From: CAVAWX01 sp963614215 | GTDB lineage: Bacteria > Actinomycetota > Coriobacteriia > Coriobacteriales > QAMH01 | NCBI GenBank assembly: GCA_963614215.1 | Contig: CAVECB010000012.1 | Coordinates: forward strand, 1 to 47,048 | Reading direction: 5' to 3' | Length of the DNA: 47,048 bases | Shown here: positions 42,072 through 47,048 of the stretch, piece after piece | Numbering within the stretch: the first letter of the stretch is position 1 | Layout: every line of letters begins with the position of its first letter | Position numbers and translations under genes: made by a program | Notes under the pieces: generated by a model | Database searches by the model: none | The model's input: the letters and a program-made list of their open reading frames with translations, nothing else | What the model was told of the DNA's origin: nothing

Positions 42072-42077
42072 TACACT
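42072..42077 (+). promoter_or_regulatory. Candidate -10 box of the small membrane protein gene
   Basis: TACACT lies 58 bases before the start at 42135. The 341-base stretch 41794-42134 is AT-rich in its first half (41880-41955) and otherwise shows no gene or RNA. Its left half must hold the promoter of the zinc-ribbon gene (TAGAAT at about 41892-41897 on the minus strand is a candidate). Confidence 0.35.
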
Positions 42078-42134
42078 TTCCGCACCAAGAGAAGGAAAAA
42101 ACGCGCCGCGCGCGCGAGAAAGGCCGGATGTAGC

Positions 42135-42443
42135 ATGGCATCGCGCAGAAAACACCTGGAGCAGGCAGCCGCATGGAAGCGCAGTGAGCGCAACGCGTGG
42201 ATCGCGCTTGCCATCGGAGTGCTCGTGGCCATCGCGTTGTTCGTGGGGTGGAACGTGCTACTACTGAGCGGCACCATGCAAAACTCCATCTTCGTGCTGC
42301 TGCTGGCGTTCCTCATCGCGTTCGTGCTGGGCACCTTCGGCAACAAGGTGGCCAAGGCCAGCCGTGAGTGCCGCAAGATATTGATGGCGCACGACCTGAG
42401 CAACGAGGACCTGAAAGAATACATGCGCACCCACAAGGGGTGA
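42135..42443 (+). CDS. Small two-helix membrane protein, unknown function
   Basis: This protein has 102 residues from ATG 42135; the ribosome site (GAAAGG) is 12 bases away and weak. The N-terminus is basic (RRKHLEQAAAWKR). Two membrane helices lie at about 21-45 and 50-70, followed by a basic-acidic cytoplasmic tail (KASRECRKILMAHDLSNEDLKEYM). I recognise no family. It is isolated between the zinc-ribbon and larB genes. A hairpin follows the stop. Confidence 0.75.
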   Translation: MASRRKHLEQAAAWKRSERNAWIALAIGVLVAIALFVGWNVLLLSGTMQNSIFVLLLAFLIAFVLGTFGNKVAKASRECRKILMAHDLSNEDLKEYMRTHKG

Positions 42444-42466
42444 GTGCCGCCCGCGCGCTGCGGCAC
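42444..42466 (+). terminator. Hairpin after the small membrane protein gene, possible terminator
   Basis: GTGCCGC and GCGGCAC (seven bases) flank a nine-base loop one base after the TGA stop. No U-run follows, so termination would not be of the classical type. Confidence 0.4.
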
Positions 42467-42546
42467 ATACGGGGTTTGCGCGTGCGAAACTTTTCAATAA
42501 AAGAAAACACGTCGTGCACTTGGCCGCCCTGTGAGGGGAGGCTCGG

Positions 42547-43302
42547 CTATTCGGCTGGAGGGTTTTCGGTGAAGCGCACGGGCGGCACGTTGATGCGGTG
42601 CGCGATCTGGCCAGCTCCAAAGCCGTTGTCGATGTTGACCACCGAGACCCCGCCGGCGCAGGAGTTGAGCATTCCGAGCAGCGCCGACAGCCCGGCAAAG
42701 CTCGCGCCGTAGCCCACGCTCGTGGGCACCGCCACCACCGGCACGTCCACAAGACCGGCCACCAGACTGGCAAGGGCGCCTTCCATGCCGGCGACGCAGA
42801 CGACGACGCGTGCCCGGCGCAAGGTCTCGACGTGGCGCAAGGTGCGGTGCACGCCGGCAACGCCCACATCGGGCAAAAAATCGACGGCAGAGCCCATGAC
42901 GCGGGCGGTGAGAGCGGCCTCTTCTGCTACGGGAAGGTCGCTTGTGCCCGCGCAGGCCACAAGCACACGGCCGGCCGCACGATGCGGGCAGGCCAGCACC
43001 TCTTCGAGGGTGGCGCCTTCCACGGCATCGTCGCGCACGTCGGTGAAAAGCACACCGCTGCGCTCAAAGAAGCGGGCCTGCGGTATGCGGTCGCACGTGG
43101 CCTTCGCGGCCTCGGGTGCCACCCGCGTGGCTAGCGCCACGTCGTGCGCTGCCACGAGCGCCTCCATGATGGACGAGACCTGTTCGGGTGTCTTGCCCGC
43201 GCCGTAGACGACCTCGGGAAAACCGCAGCGCGCGGCACGCTCGAAATCGAGCTGCGCAAAGTCGCCCAAAACGCCGTCGCCACCGCCTGCCACGCCTGCC
43301 AT
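42547..43302 (-). CDS. larB: LarB, pyridinium-3,5-biscarboxylic acid mononucleotide synthase
   Basis: This 251-residue enzyme carboxylates and hydrolyses nicotinic acid adenine dinucleotide, the first step toward the nickel-pincer nucleotide cofactor of lactate racemase and related enzymes. Markers: LDFERAARCGFPEVVYGAGKTPEQV at the start, and the PurE-like half VLVACAGTSDLPVAEEAALTARVMG (about 112-136), VVVCVAGMEGALASLVAGLVDVPVVAVPTS, ending with GGVSVVNIDNGFGAG and AHRI. The sequence is complete. LarC and LarE are not in this window. The start follows the valS stop by five bases on the same strand, so it may ride on the valS transcript. Confidence 0.95.
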   Translation of the reverse strand: MAGVAGGGDGVLGDFAQLDFERAARCGFPEVVYGAGKTPEQVSSIMEALVAAHDVALATRVAPEAAKATCDRIPQARFFERSGVLFTDVRDDAVEGATLEEVLACPHRAAGRVLVACAGTSDLPVAEEAALTARVMGSAVDFLPDVGVAGVHRTLRHVETLRRARVVVCVAGMEGALASLVAGLVDVPVVAVPTSVGYGASFAGLSALLGMLNSCAGGVSVVNIDNGFGAGQIAHRINVPPVRFTENPPAE

Positions 43303-43307
43303 GCCCC

Positions 43308-46106
43308 CTACCCCAGCTGTGCGACGATGAGCTTCAGCTCGCGGCCCAGATCGGCGGCATCCGCGCGCACTTTTTCCACGGCCTCGGGCGCGGCCTTTGC
43401 CAAGAAGTTCTCGTTGGAAAGCTTCTTGTCCAGCTTCTCCAGCTCCTTTTGGGCGGCGCTACGACGCTTCTGAAGGCGCTTGGCCTCCTCGGCGAAATCC
43501 ACGAAGCCCGAAAGCCGCACGTAGACCTCCACATCGCCCACAAGATCGATGCCGCACTCGGCCGGGCGGGGCGCATCGTGTGCCAAGACCTCGAAGGCGG
43601 ACAGGCGGGCGAGGTTTGTGATGAGGTCGCGCTGCTCAAAAAGGAAGCGCTCCTTGTCTGCCGCGCTCGCACCGGCGGCAGCTTCACCTTCACCCGTCGC
43701 GGCAACGGCGTCTCCGCCTTCACCCGCAGCGGCGCTACCTCCGCCTTCACCCGCATCCGCCGCATCGCCTGCCACGCGCACGGATACGACCAGCCCCTGA
43801 CGCGGGCTGATGCCGTAGCGCGCACGCGTCGAGCGCACGCTGGAGACGACGGCGCAGGCCAGCGCGACCGCCTGCTCGCCGTCTTCGTCGATCCAATGCG
43901 CCAACTCGGCCGGCTCCGGCCACTCGGCCACCATGAGCGCCGGCGCGGGGTCGACCGCCGACGTGGGCAGATAGGCCCAGATGGCCTCCGTGACGAATGG
44001 CATGACGGGATGCAGCAGGCGCAAGGCGATGTCGAGCACGTAGACGAGGTTTTTTTGCGCGATTGCGCGCCCCTCTCCCCCGCCGGCCAGCCGCGCCTTG
44101 CACAGCTCGATATACCAGTCGCAAAACTCGTTCCAGAAAAATCCGTAGAGCGCGTGCGCGACCTTGCCAAACTCGTAGGCCTCCAGGCTGTCAGTGACCT
44201 GCGCGGCAAGCTTGGCCAGCCGCGAGAGGATCCACGCATCAGCCGGCTCTGCCACCTGCGGCGCCCCCGGCTCGTAGCCATCGAGGTTCATTAGCACGAA
44301 GCGCGAGGCGTTCCAGATCTTCGTGACAAACGAGCGGGCGGCGTCCGTGCGCGGCGAGCCCACCAGCGCGCGCGTCTTCTTGTCGAGCTGCGCGTCGAAT
44401 TTCACATCCTGGCTGCCCGTGACGAGCGTGAGCAAGTTAAAGCGCATCGCGTCGGCACCGTACATCTCGATCAGGTCCATGGGGTCGACGCCGTTGCCTT
44501 TGGATTTCGACATGCGGCTGCCGTCTTTAGCCAGGATGGTCGCGTAGATGAAGACGTCGTTGAAGGGAATATCGCCTGTGAAGTAGATGGAGCTCATGAC
44601 CATGCGCGCCACCCACAACGCGATGATGTCGCGTGCCGTGACCAGCACTTTCGTGGGATGGTGCCCTTCCAGCTGCTCGGGGGCGTCCGGCCAGCCCTGC
44701 GTGGCAAAGGTCCACAGCTGGCTGGAAAACCAAGTGTCGAGCACGTCGTCGTCTTGGCGTAGCGCCGCGCCGCATTTCGGGCAGGTGTGCGCATCTTCTT
44801 CAAGCGCGTCGGTCCAGCCGCATTCGTCGCAGTAGAACACGGGGATACGGTGCCCCCACCACAGCTGGCGCGAAATGCACCAGTCTTTGAGATTTTCCAT
44901 CCACGTGAGGTAGGTCTGCGCCCAGCGTTGCGGGTGAAAGGCAATGCGCCCGCTTTCGACCGCCTCGGTGGCAGGTCCTTTCAGCTTGTCCACGGCCACG
45001 AACCACTGCTCAGACAGCCACGGCTCCAGCGTCGTGTCGCAGCGGTAGCAGTGCATGACGGAATGCTCGATGTCTTCCACGCGCTCTAGCAGCCCGTGCT
45101 CTTCAAACCAGGCCACGACGGCCTCGCGGGCCTCATCGCGCGTCATGCCGGAAAACTCGCCAAAGCCGTCTACCACGACCGCATGCTCGTCGAAGATGTT
45201 GATCTGCTCAAGTCCGTGCGCCTGGCCCATGGCATAGTCGTTGGGGTCGTGCGCCGGCGTCACCTTCACGAACCCCGTGCCGAAGCCCGCGTCCACGTGC
45301 CAATCGGCAAAAATGGGAATCTCGCGGTCCACGATGGGCAGCACGACCGTCGAACCCACGAGCGCGGCCTTGTCCGCGTCGCCTTCGGCCACGGCCACGC
45401 CACTGTCGCCCAGCATGGTCTCGGGGCGCGTCGTGGCCACGACGACATAGTCGCGCCCGCCGACTGGCTCTTTCAGCGGATAGCGCAAATACCACAGGTG
45501 CGAGGCCTCATTCTCGTATTCGGCCTCGTCGTCGCTGATGGCGGTGGCGCAGCTCGGACACCAGTTCACGATGCGCTTGCCGCGATACACCAGCCCGTCG
45601 CGATACCACTGGCAAAAGACCCGCCGCACGGCCCGCTCGTAGTCGGGGCTCATGGTGAACTTCTCGTCGGAGAAATCCGCAGAGCAGCCCATGCGCTTGA
45701 TTTGCTCGACGATGACCCCGCCGTATTCCTCGCGCCACTTGCGGCACTCCTCGACGAAGGCCTCGCGGCCTATCTCAAGGCGCGAGATGCCTTCGGACTT
45801 GAGCTTTTTGTCCACCTTGGTCTGGGTGGCGATGCCCGCGTGGTCGGTGCCCAAGATCCAACGCGTCGAGTACCCGCGCATGCGCGAGTAGCGGATATAG
45901 GCGTCTTGGATGGTGTCGTCGAGGGCATGGCCCATGTGCAGCATGCCCGTGACGTTGGGCGGCGGGATGACGATGGTGCGGTCCTCGTCTGCGTGCGCGC
46001 CCCTGCCCGCCGAACGCGCATACCAGCCACCCTCGAGCCACTTCGAAAGGACGGCCTGCTCGTTTTCGGCAGGGTCGTAGGTTTTGGGCATCTCCTTGTC
46101 CGGCAC
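43308..46106 (-). CDS. valS: Valyl-tRNA synthetase
   Basis: This 932-residue class I synthetase starts at GTG 46106, which has AGAGGAG at the right distance; ATG 46091 is preceded directly by AAGGAG and is less likely. It joins valine to tRNA(Val). The HIGH motif is HMGH in TGMLHMGHALDDT (about 57), the KMSKS motif is SRMSKSKGNGVDP (about 532), and the editing domain lies between. The C-terminus ends in the coiled-coil arm (AEEAKRLQKRRSAAQKELEKL). Before that arm, at about 775-815, is an insertion rich in Gly, Ala and Glu (AGEGG, ATGEGEAAAG) that is not part of the usual enzyme. Confidence 0.97.
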   Translation of the reverse strand: MPDKEMPKTYDPAENEQAVLSKWLEGGWYARSAGRGAHADEDRTIVIPPPNVTGMLHMGHALDDTIQDAYIRYSRMRGYSTRWILGTDHAGIATQTKVDKKLKSEGISRLEIGREAFVEECRKWREEYGGVIVEQIKRMGCSADFSDEKFTMSPDYERAVRRVFCQWYRDGLVYRGKRIVNWCPSCATAISDDEAEYENEASHLWYLRYPLKEPVGGRDYVVVATTRPETMLGDSGVAVAEGDADKAALVGSTVVLPIVDREIPIFADWHVDAGFGTGFVKVTPAHDPNDYAMGQAHGLEQINIFDEHAVVVDGFGEFSGMTRDEAREAVVAWFEEHGLLERVEDIEHSVMHCYRCDTTLEPWLSEQWFVAVDKLKGPATEAVESGRIAFHPQRWAQTYLTWMENLKDWCISRQLWWGHRIPVFYCDECGWTDALEEDAHTCPKCGAALRQDDDVLDTWFSSQLWTFATQGWPDAPEQLEGHHPTKVLVTARDIIALWVARMVMSSIYFTGDIPFNDVFIYATILAKDGSRMSKSKGNGVDPMDLIEMYGADAMRFNLLTLVTGSQDVKFDAQLDKKTRALVGSPRTDAARSFVTKIWNASRFVLMNLDGYEPGAPQVAEPADAWILSRLAKLAAQVTDSLEAYEFGKVAHALYGFFWNEFCDWYIELCKARLAGGGEGRAIAQKNLVYVLDIALRLLHPVMPFVTEAIWAYLPTSAVDPAPALMVAEWPEPAELAHWIDEDGEQAVALACAVVSSVRSTRARYGISPRQGLVVSVRVAGDAADAGEGGGSAAAGEGGDAVAATGEGEAAAGASAADKERFLFEQRDLITNLARLSAFEVLAHDAPRPAECGIDLVGDVEVYVRLSGFVDFAEEAKRLQKRRSAAQKELEKLDKKLSNENFLAKAAPEAVEKVRADAADLGRELKLIVAQLG
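43680..43780 (-). repeat. Imperfect tandem repeats inside valS
   Basis: CTTCACCCG-type units (plus-strand reading) recur at about 43685, 43717 and 43747, roughly 30 bases apart. They encode the Gly/Ala/Glu-rich insertion between the anticodon-binding domain and the coiled-coil arm. The unit suggests local duplication. Confidence 0.55.
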
Positions 46107-46269
46107 GGGAAAACTCCTCTTCTTTCGATGCGTGCTTGCCGCGCGCGTTCCTGCGCGTGTCTTGGCGCGCTCGTTTTTATATACGCTTGGCTTTCGCGCG
46201 TTTTCACGCGTCCACCTTCATGCGTTTTCGCACGTGCGCCTTCACGCACGCGTTTTGCACGTTTTACCT

Positions 46270-47048
46270 CTACGCGCTCGCCCGGCCAAGGCGCGCGCGC
46301 CCCTCGTGGCCGCGACGCACGAGCACGGGTCTAGCGCCTTCCTCGACGCAAGCACGCGTCACGACCACACGGTCGATGTCGTCGGCGCTGGGCAGCTCGT
46401 ACATGGTCTCTTGCAAGACCTCTTCGCAGATAGCCCTAAGCCCGCGCGCTCCGGTGCCACGCTCGATGGCCAGCTGCGCGATGGCGCGCAAGGCGTCGTC
46501 TTCGAAGACCAGCTCGGCGCCGTCGAAGGAGAGCATGCGGCGGTACTGCTTTACCAGCGCGTTTTTCGGCTCGGTCAAGATACGCACGAGGTCGTCTTCG
46601 TCGAGGTCTTCCACCGACGAGATGACGGGGATGCGCCCGATGAACTCGGGGATCATGCCAAAGGTGTTGAGGTCTTCCGGCAGCACTTGCGAAAGCAGAT
46701 CAGCGCTTTTCGCCGCGCCGGTCTTTGCTACCTCGGAGTTAAAGCCCACCCCGCGCTTGCCCACGCGCTCGCCCACAATCTTGTCCAGGCCGACGAAGGC
46801 ACCGCCCAAGATGAAGAGGATGTTGGACGTGTTGATGTGAATCAGCTCTTGTTGGGGGTGCTTGCGCCCGCCAGCGGGCGGGATCGCGGCGTCGGTGCCC
46901 TCGACAATCTTCAGCAGCGCCTGCTGCACGCCCTCGCCGGAGACGTCGCGGGTGATGGACAGGTTTTCCGCTTTGCGTGCCACCTTGTCGATTTCGTCGA
47001 TGTAGATGATGCCAATCTGCGCGCGGTCGATGTCGTTGTCGGCCGCGT
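46270..47048 (-). CDS. clpX: ATP-dependent Clp protease ATP-binding subunit ClpX (5' part outside window)
   Basis: The frame is open to the right edge; about 258 residues of the C-terminal part are seen, starting in DIDRAQIGIIYIDEIDKVA, which holds Walker B. ISVRDVSGEGVQQALLKIVEGT-type sequence (here SITRDVSGEGVQQALLKI), IGRIPVISSVEDLDEDDLVRILTEPKNALVKQYRRM and the sensor-2 ERGTGARGLRAICEEVL are typical of ClpX, which unfolds proteins for ClpP. The tail after VVVTRACVEEGARPVLV is short and Arg-rich. The stop lies 163 bases upstream of valS on the same strand; that gap has TATATA at about 46178-46183 as a possible valS promoter element. Confidence 0.95.
   Translation of the reverse strand, partial: AADNDIDRAQIGIIYIDEIDKVARKAENLSITRDVSGEGVQQALLKIVEGTDAAIPPAGGRKHPQQELIHINTSNILFILGGAFVGLDKIVGERVGKRGVGFNSEVAKTGAAKSADLLSQVLPEDLNTFGMIPEFIGRIPVISSVEDLDEDDLVRILTEPKNALVKQYRRMLSFDGAELVFEDDALRAIAQLAIERGTGARGLRAICEEVLQETMYELPSADDIDRVVVTRACVEEGARPVLVRRGHEGRARLGRASA

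Noticed and set aside
46107..46269. T-box riboswitch before valS
   Set aside because: The gap is only 163 bases and no T-box core sequence (such as TGGNACCGCG) is present on the minus strand.
45096..46334. Plus-strand frame over the 5' half of valS
   Set aside because: It is a GC-bias shadow; valS motifs are intact on the minus strand.

Overview
The window is about 47 kb of very GC-rich bacterial DNA with densely packed, operon-like genes, good AGGAG-type ribosome binding sites and frequent ATGA/TGATG stop-start overlaps. The gene content points to an anaerobic, Gram-positive, high-GC host: cell-wall-binding (CWB2-like) repeats, long secreted beta-helix/InlB-like surface proteins, a pyruvate:ferredoxin-type oxidoreductase, a molybdopterin enzyme with a small ferredoxin-like partner, and MoxR-DUF58 genes. 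The best guess is a Coriobacteriia (Eggerthellaceae/Atopobiaceae-like) gut or oral anaerobe. That is an inference from gene style; no rRNA, tRNA, transposase, phage or CRISPR sequence was seen.

Region 1 (1-18945) is a surface and uptake locus. Two minus-strand substrate-binding proteins (one with Ig-like and cell-wall-binding modules and cut by the window edge, one a lipoprotein) diverge from a plus-strand operon. That operon encodes a 2490-residue membrane-anchored surface protein, two FecCD-type permeases and their ATPase, then MoxR ATPase, DUF58 and DUF4129 membrane proteins. The divergent promoter holds two copies of a 10-bp direct repeat, one of them between the candidate -35 and -10 boxes. 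The system looks like import of iron, heme, siderophore or corrinoid tied to envelope biology.

Region 2 (18961-23553) is replication and regulation: dnaE behind a TrpR/YerC-like regulator, and a small membrane protein. Region 3 (23624-33419) is a six-gene minus-strand operon in the order BspA-type LRR protein without a signal peptide, DUF2201/VWA protein, a MoxR-like AAA+ ATPase fused to a SAM methyltransferase, then the gamma-delta, alpha and beta subunits of a 2-oxoacid:ferredoxin oxidoreductase. The first three look like a chaperone-type ternary system.

Region 4 (33474-42443) centres on a molybdopterin oxidoreductase operon. The catalytic subunit has no cysteine in its first 105 residues, where relatives bind a [4Fe-4S] cluster. 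Its ferredoxin-like partner keeps one cysteine of the eight expected. Two small unknown genes follow, then a clear terminator. Nearby are a trigger-factor-like protein, a SlyD-type FKBP isomerase, an aromatic-acid-type MFS transporter and a zinc-ribbon protein with a Gly-Ala-Pro tail. The arrangement suggests uptake and (possibly non-redox) conversion of a small, perhaps aromatic, molecule.

Region 5 (42547-47048) is larB, valS and the 3' part of clpX, all on the minus strand. The two strongest candidates for undescribed biology are the Fe-S-stripped molybdoenzyme pair and the LRR/VWA/AAA-methyltransferase operon joined to the oxidoreductase.
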